From Paenibacillus massiliensis 2301065 = DSM 16942 (GTDB lineage Bacteria > Bacillota > Bacilli > Paenibacillales > Paenibacillaceae): a stretch of 64,000 nucleotides of DNA. Of the stretch, positions 44,441-53,499 are shown piece after piece. A program made the position numbers and the translations under genes. Below the pieces are notes generated by a model. That model saw only the letters and a program-made list of their open reading frames with translations, was not told the DNA's origin and did not search any database. Where the stretch lies: the NCBI RefSeq assembly GCF_000377505.1, contig NZ_KB898192.1:124001-188000 (forward strand). The letters run 5' to 3'. Position 1 is the stretch's first letter, and each line of letters begins with the position of its first letter.

Positions 44441-44971
44441 CTAAAAAACCAACAAACAAATAACTATAGCTGCGATGAAGCCAACCACGTCCGAGAAGAG
44501 GCCTACCTTCAGGGCATATCGCCCATTGCGGATGCCTACGGCTCCAAAATATACCGTTAGTACATACAGTGTCGTGTCCGTGCTTCCCTGAATTGTCGCA
44601 GCGATGCGACCAATCATGGAGTCAGGTCCATAGGTGCGTATCAGGTCTGTTGTAAAGGCAAGCGAGCCTGTTCCTGTCAATGGACGGAGCAAGCCCAGCG
44701 GTAGCACCTCCGGCGGGACGTCCCATAGTCGAAAAAGCGGAGCGAACCAGCTCAGCATATAATCAAGAGCACCCGATGCCCTGAAGATGCTGATCGCTAC
44801 CATCATGCCTACAAGATGGGGGATAATGCCGATTGCCGTAGAAAAGCCATCCTTGGCGCCTTCAACAAAGGACTCGTATACCGGGACTTTTCTGACATAG
44901 GCATATAGAGGAATAAAGGCCAGAATACATGGGATGGCCCAGGTGGATATGAGGGTGATCACCTGCAGCAT
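44441..44971 (-). CDS. spmB: spore maturation protein SpmB
   Basis: Membrane protein that, with SpmA, helps dehydrate the spore core. It is 176 residues with four or five hydrophobic segments and the nucleoside-recognition (Gate) domain features PLTGTGSLAF and GSTDTTLYVL. It lies 7 nt after spmA, and the operon order dacB-spmA-spmB is that of B. subtilis, where it is sigma-E-controlled. Confidence 0.95.
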   Translation of the reverse strand: MLQVITLISTWAIPCILAFIPLYAYVRKVPVYESFVEGAKDGFSTAIGIIPHLVGMMVAISIFRASGALDYMLSWFAPLFRLWDVPPEVLPLGLLRPLTGTGSLAFTTDLIRTYGPDSMIGRIAATIQGSTDTTLYVLTVYFGAVGIRNGRYALKVGLFSDVVGFIAAIVICLLVF

Positions 44972-44978
44972 GACGGTA

Positions 44979-45605
44979 TCATCCTTTCGTAGCTCTATGG
45001 GCAGCAGTGCGTCCTGGTGGCGGACGCCGGGTCATGCGCTTGCGGTACCAGCGGTCCGCCGCAATTGCAGCTACCGTAGCGACCGCCGTAGCAACGAGCG
45101 TCGTTCCGACGATCTCTGCAGGATTGGCAGATTGATAATTAAGACGTATAGCAATCATCGTGGTCGGGATAAGTGTAATGCTTGCTGTGTTCAAGGCCAA
45201 TAACGTACACATGGCTGGAGAAGCCGTCTGCTTGTCTGGATTCAGTTCCTGCAGCTCTTGCATGGCCTTGATCCCCATGGGCGTGGCTGCATTTCCCAAG
45301 CCCAGGAGATTGGCACTCATATTCGATAGAATGTAGCCCATGGCTGGATGATTCTTGGGAACGTCAGGGAACAGAAAGCGAACGACAGGAGCCAACAGCC
45401 TGGACAGCTTGCTCATCAAACCCGCATCCTCTGCCATCCTCATCATTCCCAGCCAGAATACCATGACACTTATTAATCCAAAGCATACTGTAACCGCTGA
45501 AGCGGCACCGTCAAAAGCAGCCTTCGTTACGGCCTCTATGTTCCCCTGTACTGCTGCGAAGCCAATTCCAATCAGGATCAATGCCAGCCAGATCAGATTG
45601 ATCAT
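44979..45605 (-). CDS. spmA: spore maturation protein SpmA
   Basis: Partner of SpmB in spore-core dehydration. It is 208 residues, with Gate-domain motifs LGLGNAATPMGIKAM and LLALNTASITLIPTT and several transmembrane stretches. AGGGGGG precedes the ATG. It lies between dacB and spmB. The extra C-terminal tail (RKRMTRRPPPGRTA) is basic and may be cytoplasmic. Confidence 0.95.
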   Translation of the reverse strand: MINLIWLALILIGIGFAAVQGNIEAVTKAAFDGAASAVTVCFGLISVMVFWLGMMRMAEDAGLMSKLSRLLAPVVRFLFPDVPKNHPAMGYILSNMSANLLGLGNAATPMGIKAMQELQELNPDKQTASPAMCTLLALNTASITLIPTTMIAIRLNYQSANPAEIVGTTLVATAVATVAAIAADRWYRKRMTRRPPPGRTAAHRATKG

Positions 45606-45647
45606 GTCTGCACCCCCCTTTTACTTAATGCCTCCCTTGGTAACAAC

Positions 45648-46841
45648 TCAGTTTCTGAATATGTTTCTTATAACATCCCGCCATGTATCTAGCCAGGTCA
45701 GATTGCGAGTGTTTGATATGAAGGAATTAACCGTGGCATTGCTCTTCGTGTCCGGAATAAAGCTACCCTGCTCATATATAGGCACCTGCCCGATCACGTG
45801 ACCATCCAGTACAAGCTCGACTCGACCACGCAGTCCAAAGTCAGCTGTTCTCTGCGAATCTGCGGCTGGCTTATTCAGCACTAGCTTGGTTACCAGCCTC
45901 TCTTCCTCGCCATCAGCTAGCGGATAAGTGAAGGATGCACCTGTCACGAAGGTATAGCCTTGAAGTGGTGTATTCTTGCGGGTAATCTCCTGTAGTGGAT
46001 AATACTTGAAGCCGTAATCCAGCATGTTGGCGTGATCATTCCAATCGTCCCCATCGTTGAGGGTCACCGCTGCAAGCTGCCTGCCATCCCGCGTAGCTGA
46101 GCTAACCAGGCAACGAAATGCCTTTTTCGTATATCCCGTCTTCACCCCATCTGCACCCTCATACAATCGAAGCATTTTATTCTTGTTCAGCCAAGTATAA
46201 TCCCAGGGATCATTGGGGTTAGGCGCTTTCTTGTCACGTGTGCCTACGATTTTACGGAAGGTAGGATTATGCAGTGCGTAGGCGGTCAGCTTGGCCAAAT
46301 CATTGGCGGTAGAATAGTGTCCTTCTGCATCAAGACCATGTGGATTCTGGAATTGTGTGTGATGAAGTCCCAGCTCCGCAGCCTTTTCATTCATCATAAA
46401 TACGAAGCCCTCTTCCGATCCACCCACATGCTCTGCAATCGCTGTCGCGGCATCATTTCCGGAGCGAAGCATTAGCCCATATAGCATATGCTCCAGTGTC
46501 ATCTTCTCTCCCAGACGCAGGAATAGAGAGGAGCCTTCTTTGGCAAAAGCCCGGGAGCTGACCGTCACGTCATCCTGCAGATTCCCCTGCTCAATGGCTA
46601 CGATCGCTGTCATAATCTTCGTAAGGCTGGCAATCCGTAGTTCCTTGTCGCCTTCTTTGGCATAAATGATCCGACCGGAGGTCACATCGATCAGAGCAGC
46701 AGCTTGAGCATGCGTTGACAACGCTGGCGGGTTATCATTTGCCGGGCGACCCTCTTCAGCCCATGCAGGCTGAACCGATGACATGACCAGCATCAGACTG
46801 CACAGCACTACAATGGTATGAATCCATTTCTTCTTTATCAT
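45648..46841 (-). CDS. dacB: D-alanyl-D-alanine carboxypeptidase DacB (spore cortex)
   Basis: Low-molecular-weight PBP that trims cortex peptidoglycan. It is 397 residues from the ATG at 46841, with GAGGAG 8 nt upstream. A signal peptide ends near AWA (residue 28). The catalytic motifs are SLTKIM (SxxK), SGN and KTGYT. The C-terminal PBP5-type beta domain and a terminal amphipathic helix (TWRDVIRNIF) follow. It heads the dacB-spmA-spmB operon. Confidence 0.95.
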   Translation of the reverse strand: MIKKKWIHTIVVLCSLMLVMSSVQPAWAEEGRPANDNPPALSTHAQAAALIDVTSGRIIYAKEGDKELRIASLTKIMTAIVAIEQGNLQDDVTVSSRAFAKEGSSLFLRLGEKMTLEHMLYGLMLRSGNDAATAIAEHVGGSEEGFVFMMNEKAAELGLHHTQFQNPHGLDAEGHYSTANDLAKLTAYALHNPTFRKIVGTRDKKAPNPNDPWDYTWLNKNKMLRLYEGADGVKTGYTKKAFRCLVSSATRDGRQLAAVTLNDGDDWNDHANMLDYGFKYYPLQEITRKNTPLQGYTFVTGASFTYPLADGEEERLVTKLVLNKPAADSQRTADFGLRGRVELVLDGHVIGQVPIYEQGSFIPDTKSNATVNSFISNTRNLTWLDTWRDVIRNIFRN

Positions 46842-46895
46842 CGGGGCACTCCTCATCTTTCCTGTCATTCGGGAACTCCTTCCCTCAAGCCATAT

Positions 46896-46917
46896 CTTGT
46901 ACCATCTTATGTACAAG
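46896..46917. repeat. inverted repeat upstream of dacB
   Basis: CTTGTAC (46896-46902) and GTACAAG (46911-46917) with 8 nt between, about 55 nt before the dacB start. No T-run, so operator or part of a leader hairpin. Confidence 0.5.
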
Positions 46918-46933
46918 TTGTATCGAGTATGTT

Positions 46934-46974
46934 ATGAGTTTTGCAGCTGAAAACTTATAAATTCTTTATCTAAA
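46934..46974. repeat. tail fragment of the 115-bp structured repeat
   Basis: The stretch from 46942 (CAGCTGAAAACTTATAAATTC) to TTATCTAAA matches the last 35 nt of the units at 17345 to 17645. It lies between dacB and the ytfJ terminator. Confidence 0.7.
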
Positions 46975-47030
46975 AAAAATCCTCTCCGCTCACATCGGCC
47001 ACAGGGCACATGTTATGAGCGAAAAGGATT
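46972..47030 (-). terminator. terminator of ytfJ
   Basis: AATCCT and AGGATT plus inner CGCTCA/TGAGCG arms, followed by eight T on the minus strand, 14 nt past the stop. Confidence 0.9.
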
Positions 47031-47043
47031 GTATACGAATGCA

Positions 47044-47556
47044 TTACAGATAGGTTGGTCCTTGATGATGGGTTGTAGTGTCCGTTACGGGAACCTGAGG
47101 AATCAACTCAGACTGATCGCCTGCGGCATATCCGTTATTTCGGAACATGGATTGAATTTTATCCACCAGGATAGGCGTTGCATCAATAATTTTTTCGAAC
47201 AGATGCGTCTGGTTATCCAACGGCACAATCTGCGCACCATGGTGACCTACGACCAAAAAGGCGATCGGGTGGATCGAGACGCCACCGCCGCTACCTCCGC
47301 CGAACGGATGACCTTGTTTGAGCCCGCTTCCGGATTCATGATGTGAATGAGAATGCGAGCCATACTCCTCATCCTCGCCATTTACATTAAAATCACTACC
47401 ACCCGCCGCAAAACCGAAGCCCACTTTACTAATCGGTAAAATGACGGTACCGTCTTTCGTCTCAACTGGCTCCCCGACGATCGTGTTAACATCAACCATA
47501 CCCTTGATATTTTCCATTGCAGTCTGCATTAGACCTTGAATAGGATGCTCTGACAT
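47044..47556 (-). CDS. ytfJ: GerW-family sporulation protein YtfJ
   Basis: Forespore protein of the YtfJ/GerW family, linked to lipoprotein-dependent spore lysozyme resistance and germination. It is 170 residues. The core has DVNTIVGEPVETKDGTVI and the FGFAAGGSDF stretch; a histidine-rich insert (SHSHSHHES) interrupts the middle. IHPIAFLVV and the C-terminal hydrophobic segment follow. AGGAGG precedes the ATG. Its neighbour is the DUF2953 gene, the ytfI-ytfJ order of B. subtilis. Confidence 0.93.
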   Translation of the reverse strand: MSEHPIQGLMQTAMENIKGMVDVNTIVGEPVETKDGTVILPISKVGFGFAAGGSDFNVNGEDEEYGSHSHSHHESGSGLKQGHPFGGGSGGGVSIHPIAFLVVGHHGAQIVPLDNQTHLFEKIIDATPILVDKIQSMFRNNGYAAGDQSELIPQVPVTDTTTHHQGPTYL

Positions 47557-47762
47557 TCAATATTCCTCCTCAATATACAATCCTTAATACGATGTACTTG
47601 CTCGTATTATGCTTCAGAGGAACGCTGAATATCCATATAGGTAAGTTTCCACAAGAGAAATATATATCATTTCTTCGTATCAGCATGGGAATGATTGTTG
47701 GATGCTTACGTGCCATTGGCTACATAATCCTTGGACATGAAAACTTGGGTCTGATTCGACCT

Positions 47763-48485
47763 TCATATTGTCGGCTCAGGCCGCTTTCTTCTTTCTTTCC
47801 CCGCAGACATCACTTTTCTCCATATTCTGAGCCCTCCCGGTGTACGGGATATTCGCCACAGCAGCAGGAGCATCGCTTTCAGCAGAGAGCCACTAGACAC
47901 ATGCAATTGCATATGAAATCTCATACTCAGTCGATAGCCCCCCTTCCATAGAGGTACAACAAAGAGGGACGGAGCGTGGTGAAATTGCAATAACGTACTC
48001 AGCCAGCCGACCAACGCGGATTTGATCGCCCAGAGCACGCCTGTCGAGGTAGCTGTATGCGCGCAATCCGCCAGCCCGATATTAGTGGACCAGTCCAGCT
48101 TATTCACGTGAAAATGGGCTATCATGGACATGGCCCAGCGTCTCAGCGATTGTGTACCTATAAGCAATTTTTTATATTGGTCATACCATTGCTTAATCTC
48201 ATCTTTATCGATGGATTTCTTGCTGATCGTAGATTCATGCATGTGTAGATTGCCGTTGCGGTCAACTCGGAACAGTAAACCCTTCTTGACGCCCAGCATT
48301 AGTACAGAAGGGACATCATAACGGAATCGGATTACACCATACAGTGCTCTAATTTTAATATGCAGCCGATCATCCTGATCATGCTTGACGAATTCTACAT
48401 CAATATGTATGCGGGAACACAGCACTGCTATCAGCAAACCTAGCAACACTACCGCTGCACCGATGATCCACCACCAGAACCACAC
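47763..48485 (-). CDS. ytfI: DUF2953 membrane protein YtfI
   Basis: 240 residues from the GTG at 48485, with AGGAGGG 10 nt upstream; the extra frame to 48578 is unsupported. An N-terminal helix (WWWIIGAAVVLLGLLIAVL) anchors it, followed by a beta-rich region (RIHIDVEF, RIRALYGVIRF) and a basic C terminus. DUF2953 proteins are paired with YtfJ in spore formers; their precise role is not known. About 200 nt separate it from ytfJ, in which I see no clear terminator. Confidence 0.85.
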   Translation of the reverse strand: MWFWWWIIGAAVVLLGLLIAVLCSRIHIDVEFVKHDQDDRLHIKIRALYGVIRFRYDVPSVLMLGVKKGLLFRVDRNGNLHMHESTISKKSIDKDEIKQWYDQYKKLLIGTQSLRRWAMSMIAHFHVNKLDWSTNIGLADCAHTATSTGVLWAIKSALVGWLSTLLQFHHAPSLFVVPLWKGGYRLSMRFHMQLHVSSGSLLKAMLLLLWRISRTPGGLRIWRKVMSAGKERRKRPEPTI

Positions 48486-48576
48486 GAATGACTCCCTCCT
48501 ATCCCGTCCAGTTCTTACCTCAGGCAAGGTTGTATAAGGGTAGTATGAACCCAATGAAAGGAAAAGATTCAGACGC

Positions 48577-48616
48577 AAAAACAGGGCATCCCAGCTTGTT
48601 CAGCTTGAGAGCCCTG
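48577..48616 (-). terminator. terminator of scpAB
   Basis: CAGGGC and GCCCTG arms with an inner AGC/GCT, followed by TTTTTG on the minus strand, about 95 nt past the scpB stop. Confidence 0.75.
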
Positions 48617-48711
48617 ATCTTAGCAGCATTATTCCTTTTTCTTATGCTAGCCCGATTTCAATCACACCTGACTTGTAAACCTAGTTGCGTTATTAACGCA
48701 TATATTGATGG

Positions 48712-49323
48712 TTATACTTCTGTATCCGGCTCGACCTCTTCGAAGGTCAATTGATCTCCCAGCTTCTCGAATAGCAGCTGCGTCTCTTCCTCCAACTGAT
48801 CTGTATCCTCGAACAACTCTGGCTGCGGAAGATCCGAGAGGCTTGCCAGTCCAAAGTATTCCATGAAGGCTTTGGTGGTTCCATAGAGAATAGGTCTTCC
48901 GATCGCATCAGCTCGTCCAGTCTCTTCTATAAGCTCTTTGTTCACCAACGTATGTATGGCTCGTTCTGACTTGACTCCACGAATTTCTTCAATTTCTACA
49001 CGTGTAATCGGCTGCCGATAGGCCACAATCGCTAGTGTCTCCAGCGCAGCCTGTGATAGTGACACACGAGCGGGAGAATACGCTAGCTTCTCAAAGAATG
49101 GCGCGTGCTCAGGCAAAGTCGCCAACTGATATCTTCCAGCAAGTGTAATCAATTGAATCCCCCTGCCGGACTGCTGCATATCGTTCCTCATATCCTCCAG
49201 ACAATCCTTGACCAGCTCTGGACGCTGCTCCACAATCTCGGCGATCTGCTTCACGGCAAGCCCTTCTTCCCCTGCCAGAAAAAGCAGTCCCTCAATAATC
49301 GATTTCAGCTTCGGGTATTCCAT
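48712..49323 (-). CDS. scpB: segregation and condensation protein B
   Basis: Winged-helix subunit that with ScpA regulates the SMC condensin. It is 203 residues, with two winged-helix modules and the family pattern LSQAALETLAIVAYRQPITRVEIEEIRGV near residues 100 to 130. The ATG at 49323 is chosen because the protein then starts MEYPKLKSIIEGLLF; GGAGAGGGG lies upstream but 12 nt off. It overlaps scpA by 32 nt. Confidence 0.94.
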   Translation of the reverse strand: MEYPKLKSIIEGLLFLAGEEGLAVKQIAEIVEQRPELVKDCLEDMRNDMQQSGRGIQLITLAGRYQLATLPEHAPFFEKLAYSPARVSLSQAALETLAIVAYRQPITRVEIEEIRGVKSERAIHTLVNKELIEETGRADAIGRPILYGTTKAFMEYFGLASLSDLPQPELFEDTDQLEEETQLLFEKLGDQLTFEEVEPDTEV

Positions 49324-50089
49324 CGCCCAGTAATTCCCCTCTCCACTCCATAACAATATCCTCAAACACATTTTCTTGGAAACACACAATTTGCTTCATT
49401 TTCATCAGCTCCAGAATCGCCAGAAAGGTCACGACGATCTCATGGCGCTGCATATCCTCATGCATCAGCTTGGAGAAGAGCACCTTTCCTCCCCGTCCAG
49501 CTCCTTGCAGCACTCCCATCACCTGCCGAATACGGTCCTTCACAGAAATCTCGTCGCGATGAATACGTGTGACGACAGAACGCCGTTCAGACTTACGTAG
49601 AGCCCGTTGAAAAGCTGCGATCAGGTCTGAGACATGCAGACCTTGCACAGGGTTAGCCGGAACAGAAGGCATGTATGAGCTGAGATCCTCCGGCTCCTTA
49701 CTGAACATGAGGCTACGCTCCCATTCGCGTTCATTCAGATGCTGTGCGATTCCTTTATACTTGCGATACTCGATCAGTCTCCGTATCAGCTCCGCACGCG
49801 GATCTTCATCGTCCTCTTCATACATGAAGTAATCCTCTTCGAAATCTAGAACCGGAGGCTTCGGAAGAAGCAGCTTGCTCTTGATGGACAAGAGCGTGGC
49901 CGCCATTACCAGAAATTCGCTCGTGATTTCGAGCTCCAGCTCCTGCATGCTGTTCAGATAAGCCATATACTGGTCGGTTATTTCACTGATGGGTATGTCC
50001 TGTATATCAATCTCGGCTTTATCAATTAAATGCAGCAGCAGATCGAGCGGACCCTCGAACGTCTCTAGTTTATATGTTACCACTGTCAA
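49292..50089 (-). CDS. scpA: segregation and condensation protein A
   Basis: Kleisin subunit that bridges SMC heads in the bacterial condensin. It is 265 residues. The N terminus ETFEGPLDLLLHLIDK is the kleisin signature, and the C-terminal winged helix has VVTFLAILELMKMKQIV. The start is TTG with GGAGG 8 nt upstream. B. subtilis has ypuF between ribH and scpA; here the 200-nt gap holds no gene I can support. Confidence 0.95.
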   Translation of the reverse strand: MTVVTYKLETFEGPLDLLLHLIDKAEIDIQDIPISEITDQYMAYLNSMQELELEITSEFLVMAATLLSIKSKLLLPKPPVLDFEEDYFMYEEDDEDPRAELIRRLIEYRKYKGIAQHLNEREWERSLMFSKEPEDLSSYMPSVPANPVQGLHVSDLIAAFQRALRKSERRSVVTRIHRDEISVKDRIRQVMGVLQGAGRGGKVLFSKLMHEDMQRHEIVVTFLAILELMKMKQIVCFQENVFEDIVMEWRGELLGDGIPEAEIDY

Positions 50090-50292
50090 AAGTGCTTCCT
50101 CCCGCCAAATTACTACTTCCGGCCTGTCCTAATTTACTGTAATGTCGCTTTTGGATTCGCAACAAGCCCATAAGGACGCTTGCCGTGAGTTGCCCCGATT
50201 GCTGACAAGTCCCCTGATTGCAGGAGCTTATTCAGTAGACAGCACAATGTCCGGCAAGCTATCCCATGCAGCCTTAGCAAGCCAGTAAGCTT

Positions 50293-50760
50293 CTATTGAA
50301 GCTGCTTGCTCAAATTTGCCATTTCAATGGCTGCGACAGCCGAATCCCAGCCTTTATTACCAGCCTTGGTTCCTGCACGTTCAACAGCCTGCTCTATATT
50401 CTCTGTAGTGACCAAACCGAAGATAACAGGCACACCTGTCTTCAGGTTGATGGCAGATACGCCCTTAGCCACTTCATTACATACATAATCATAATGTGTT
50501 GTAGAACCGCGAATGACCGTTCCCAAGGTGATGACTGCATCATACTTTCCACTCTCAGCCATCTTCTGCGCAATCAATGGAATCTCGAATGCACCTGGCA
50601 CCCACGCAACGTCAACCTCTTCATCCATCACACCGTGACGGTTAAGCGCATCAAGTGCCCCACTCAGGAGCTTACTCGTAATGAATTCGTTGAACCTTCC
50701 TACTACAATACCATATTTTAAGCCTTTAGATACAAGATGACCTTCAAAATAATGTGCCAC
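50293..50760 (-). CDS. ribH: 6,7-dimethyl-8-ribityllumazine synthase
   Basis: Penultimate step of riboflavin synthesis, forming the icosahedral capsid-like shell. It is 155 residues with [26 protein letters not shown] and the catalytic His in that stretch. The GTG start follows GAGAGG. It is the last gene of the rib operon. No terminator is clear in the following 200 nt. Confidence 0.97.
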   Translation of the reverse strand: MAHYFEGHLVSKGLKYGIVVGRFNEFITSKLLSGALDALNRHGVMDEEVDVAWVPGAFEIPLIAQKMAESGKYDAVITLGTVIRGSTTHYDYVCNEVAKGVSAINLKTGVPVIFGLVTTENIEQAVERAGTKAGNKGWDSAVAAIEMANLSKQLQ

Positions 50761-50791
50761 GCTTCATCAGCCTCTCTTTTTCATATTAATT

Positions 50792-52027
50792 TTAGATCTG
50801 CTCGTTCTGCTCTAATGCGTCAAAAGTCAACAGGTGCCCAAGCTTGGCCTGCTTGGTATGAAGATAGCCCGTATTGTTCTCATTCTCCGGAATTTGGATT
50901 GGAACACGCTCTACGACTTGCAAGCCATAGCCTTCCAGTCCTTTTATCTTGCGGGGATTGTTCGTCATGAGACGAATCTGCCGCACCCCCAAATCCCGAA
51001 GCATCTGTGCACCGATGCCATAATCGCGCAGATCAGCCGAGAAGCCCAGCTTCAGATTGGCGTCAACTGTATCCAGTCCTTCTTCCTGAAGTTTATAGGC
51101 TTTTAGCTTATTAATCAAGCCAATACCACGGCCCTCCTGACGCATATACAGCAGCACACCTGCACCCTCCGCTTGAATCTGTTGTAGAGCGGCAGCGAAC
51201 TGCGGCCCGCAATCACATCTTAAGGAATGGAAGACATCTCCTGTCAGGCATTCAGAGTGCACTCGCACCAGCACAGGCTTGCTTGGATCAATTGTCCCTT
51301 TAACCAGTGCCAGATGCTCCTTGGAATCAAGCTCATTCGTATAGGCTACCGCATGAAATTCACCGAACTCGGTTGGCATCTTCACAGATACCTCCCGCTG
51401 AACCAACTGCTCTCTGCTGATTCTGTAGCTGATAAGGTCCTTGATGGTAATTAGCTTCAATCCATGCTTCGTAGCCAGCTCAGCCAGATCCGGTAGTCTT
51501 GCCATCGTGCCATCTTCCTTGATGACCTCGCAAATGACCCCTGCCTCTGCTCCGCCGCTAAGCCGCGCCAGATCAACAGCAGCCTCCGTATGTCCGGCTC
51601 GTCTTAATACGCCGCCATCCTTGGCAATCAACGGGAACATGTGCCCAGGCTTCCGGAAATCCTCCGCCCCTGTAGTATCATCAACCAACGCTCTTACCGT
51701 CATCGCCCGCTCGACAGCGGAGATGCCAGTCGTAGTAAGCTTGTGATCCACCGAAACGGTAAAGGCCGTCCCATGAAAATCCGTATTCTGAGCTACCATC
51801 GGCTTCAACTGAAGTTGATTCGCACGCTGCTGTGAAATAGCTACGCAGACGAGACCGCGACCTTCTGTAATCATGAAATTAATGGCTTCGGGCGTTACCT
51901 TATCAGCCAGAACTATGAAATCCCCCTCATTTTCACGATCCTCGTCATCCACGACAATGACAATTTTGCCTTGGCGCAGATCAGCGATCGCATCCTCAAT
52001 GCGATCCAATTGAATGGTGTCATCCAC
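50792..52027 (-). CDS. ribBA: bifunctional 3,4-dihydroxy-2-butanone-4-phosphate synthase / GTP cyclohydrolase II
   Basis: Supplies both precursors of lumazine. It is 411 residues. The N-terminal RibB half has [10 protein letters not shown] near residue 27 and [12 protein letters not shown]; the C-terminal RibA half has [18 protein letters not shown] (zinc cysteines) and RQEGRGIGL. The GTG start has GGAGG upstream. It is in the usual place between ribE and ribH. Confidence 0.97.
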   Translation of the reverse strand: MDDTIQLDRIEDAIADLRQGKIVIVVDDEDRENEGDFIVLADKVTPEAINFMITEGRGLVCVAISQQRANQLQLKPMVAQNTDFHGTAFTVSVDHKLTTTGISAVERAMTVRALVDDTTGAEDFRKPGHMFPLIAKDGGVLRRAGHTEAAVDLARLSGGAEAGVICEVIKEDGTMARLPDLAELATKHGLKLITIKDLISYRISREQLVQREVSVKMPTEFGEFHAVAYTNELDSKEHLALVKGTIDPSKPVLVRVHSECLTGDVFHSLRCDCGPQFAAALQQIQAEGAGVLLYMRQEGRGIGLINKLKAYKLQEEGLDTVDANLKLGFSADLRDYGIGAQMLRDLGVRQIRLMTNNPRKIKGLEGYGLQVVERVPIQIPENENNTGYLHTKQAKLGHLLTFDALEQNEQI

Positions 52028-52096
52028 AATAATCCCTCCTTCAGATTACTCTATCTGTTGTCAGTCTCCTGACTTTCCTGCTCTGGCCGACCCTTT

Positions 52097-52759
52097 TTAA
52101 CAAAAGCCATGCTTGGACAGGTACTCCATGTCGATGCGGCTGCTTTCCTTCTTCGGTCCGCTCTCATATCTGGCATGTAGCAGATGCTCTACATATTTCC
52201 CCAGAATGTCGCACTCCAGATTCACAACGTCACCATTGTGCTTGCCCTGGAGCGCTGTAGCTGCCAGTGTATGCGGGATGATCGACACAGCGAATAGATC
52301 CTGCTGCGTGTAGGCCACCGTCAAGCTAATCCCGTCAATGGTCACAGAGCCCTTGGGAATCAAGTATTTGAATAATGCTGTATCCTCAGGCATGAGCTCG
52401 AAGACCACCGCATTCTGATCCTTATACACCCGGATAATCTTCCCTGTTGCATCTACATGCCCTTGCACAATATGTCCGCCAAAGCGTCCATTGGCCAGCA
52501 TGGCCCGCTCCAGGTTCACACGGCTGCCAGACTCCAACAAGCGCAGACCTGTATGGCGGAACGTCTGCGGCATGACATCCGCCCCGAAGCTGCTGCCTGC
52601 AATCTGTGTGACGGTCAGACATACACCATTCACCGCCACACTGTCACCCAGCTTAAGATCATCCATAATGACAGCAGCCTGGATGTGCAGCACCATGGCT
52701 TCTCCGTTACGGGTGATCCGAGTCACCGTGCCGACCTCCTCCACCAAGCCAGTAAACAT
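52097..52759 (-). CDS. ribE: riboflavin synthase alpha chain
   Basis: Dismutates two lumazines to riboflavin. It is 220 residues from the ATG at 52759, preceded by AAAGGAGGG. The N terminus MFTGLVEEVGTV and the duplicated barrel motifs NGVCLTV and DGISLTV are visible. The frame stays open to 52852 across the 13-bp repeats but without family similarity. It is the first rib gene after the FMN riboswitch; ribD, which usually comes first, is missing. Confidence 0.96.
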   Translation of the reverse strand: MFTGLVEEVGTVTRITRNGEAMVLHIQAAVIMDDLKLGDSVAVNGVCLTVTQIAGSSFGADVMPQTFRHTGLRLLESGSRVNLERAMLANGRFGGHIVQGHVDATGKIIRVYKDQNAVVFELMPEDTALFKYLIPKGSVTIDGISLTVAYTQQDLFAVSIIPHTLAATALQGKHNGDVVNLECDILGKYVEHLLHARYESGPKKESSRIDMEYLSKHGFC

Positions 52760-52813
52760 GCCTCTCCCTCCTTTCCAGCCACCGTACCGAGTGCACGGGA
52801 CTTTGTACAAATG

Positions 52814-52852
52814 AACCGTAAAACACAACCGTAAAACACAACCGTAAAACAC
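52814..52852. repeat. three tandem 13-bp repeats in the ribE leader
   Basis: AACCGTAAAACAC occurs three times with no gap or change. It lies between the riboswitch terminator and ribE. Since 13 is not a multiple of 3 it is unlikely to be coding. Confidence 0.9.
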
Positions 52853-52886
52853 AGAAAACCCCTAACGGATGCTCCGCCAGGGGTTT
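52851..52886 (-). terminator. riboswitch-controlled terminator before ribE
   Basis: AAACCCCT and AGGGGTTT with an inner GGA/TCC stem, followed by TTCTGTGTTTT on the minus strand. It lies 220 nt past the FMN aptamer and 92 nt before ribE, so it is probably the expression platform. Confidence 0.8.
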
Positions 52887-53106
52887 GAGAGATATCAGAT
52901 CATTTTCAATCATTCACATTATCCATAGGTCAACAGACCATCCCAGCAGGAATAGCGTTGCCTAAATAAGCCTTGCTCATTCGAAAATGAGTAGACTACA
53001 TTGTGAAATGAAGCACATCGTAGCTTCTATAGGTATGTAAGTAACATGCCTGCGTACACGCACTGTCTCATACAGCAGATGTACAAAGAGCTATTCTGTG
53101 TCCGAT

Positions 53107-53268
53107 CTCCTTCTCCCATCCAGACTATACTGTCGGTCCCGGAATTGCACCAGGTCCACCTTCTGCTGTCTTACAGACAGCATCCGGGTCACGGACTAAG
53201 GCTACTCACGCTTCGTAAGCATAAGAGCCATCACCGCCGGTAGGGAATTTCACCCAACCCCGAAGGAA
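53107..53268 (-). ncRNA. FMN riboswitch (RFN element)
   Basis: On the minus strand the conserved blocks appear in order: CTTCGGGGTTGGGTG, AATTCCCTACCGGCGG, AGTCCGTGACCC, a variable stem (GCTGTCTGTAAGACAGC), TGGACCTGGTGCAATTCCGG and GGATGGGAGAAGGAG. This is the full FMN aptamer. It should turn off the rib operon when FMN is high. Confidence 0.97.
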
Positions 53269-53346
53269 ACTTACATGTAGTTGTACAAGCGACTTACGGC
53301 AATTCTGTTGAACTGCCATCTCAGAACAAAATGAATTGTTCAAGAA

Positions 53347-53352
53347 ATTATA
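53347..53352 (-). promoter_or_regulatory. candidate -10 of the rib operon
   Basis: A perfect TATAAT lies about 80 nt upstream of the riboswitch; the -35 (TTTCAG at 17 nt) is weak. Confidence 0.5.
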
Positions 53353-53448
53353 TCTAAACTAACACTAGACTGAAAAAAATGCAAGCCAGTCTTATAAATG
53401 TGTTCCTACACCACCGCGTGCTTGTTAGCTTTTTACACATTCCACTGC

Positions 53449-53481
53449 AAAAAGGCTACTCGTTGATCACAAGTAACCTTT
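53449..53481 (-). terminator. terminator of the IDEAL-domain gene
   Basis: AAAGGTTACT and AGTAGCCTTT pair with one G-U around GTGATCAACG-like loop, followed by TT on the minus strand, 18 nt past the stop. Confidence 0.8.
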
Positions 53482-53499
53482 CGCCATGCAGGCAGTCCT

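Noticed and set aside
48488..48754. 88-codon plus-strand frame with a hydrophobic segment between ytfI and scpB
   Set aside because: It overlaps the scpAB terminator and the scpB 3' end, and lacks a convincing ribosome site; the hydrophobic run is probably chance.
50224..50292. Open, coding-like stretch just after ribH ([15 protein letters not shown])
   Set aside because: It has no start codon, an in-frame TGA directly upstream within ribH, and is only about 30 codons; it may be chance.
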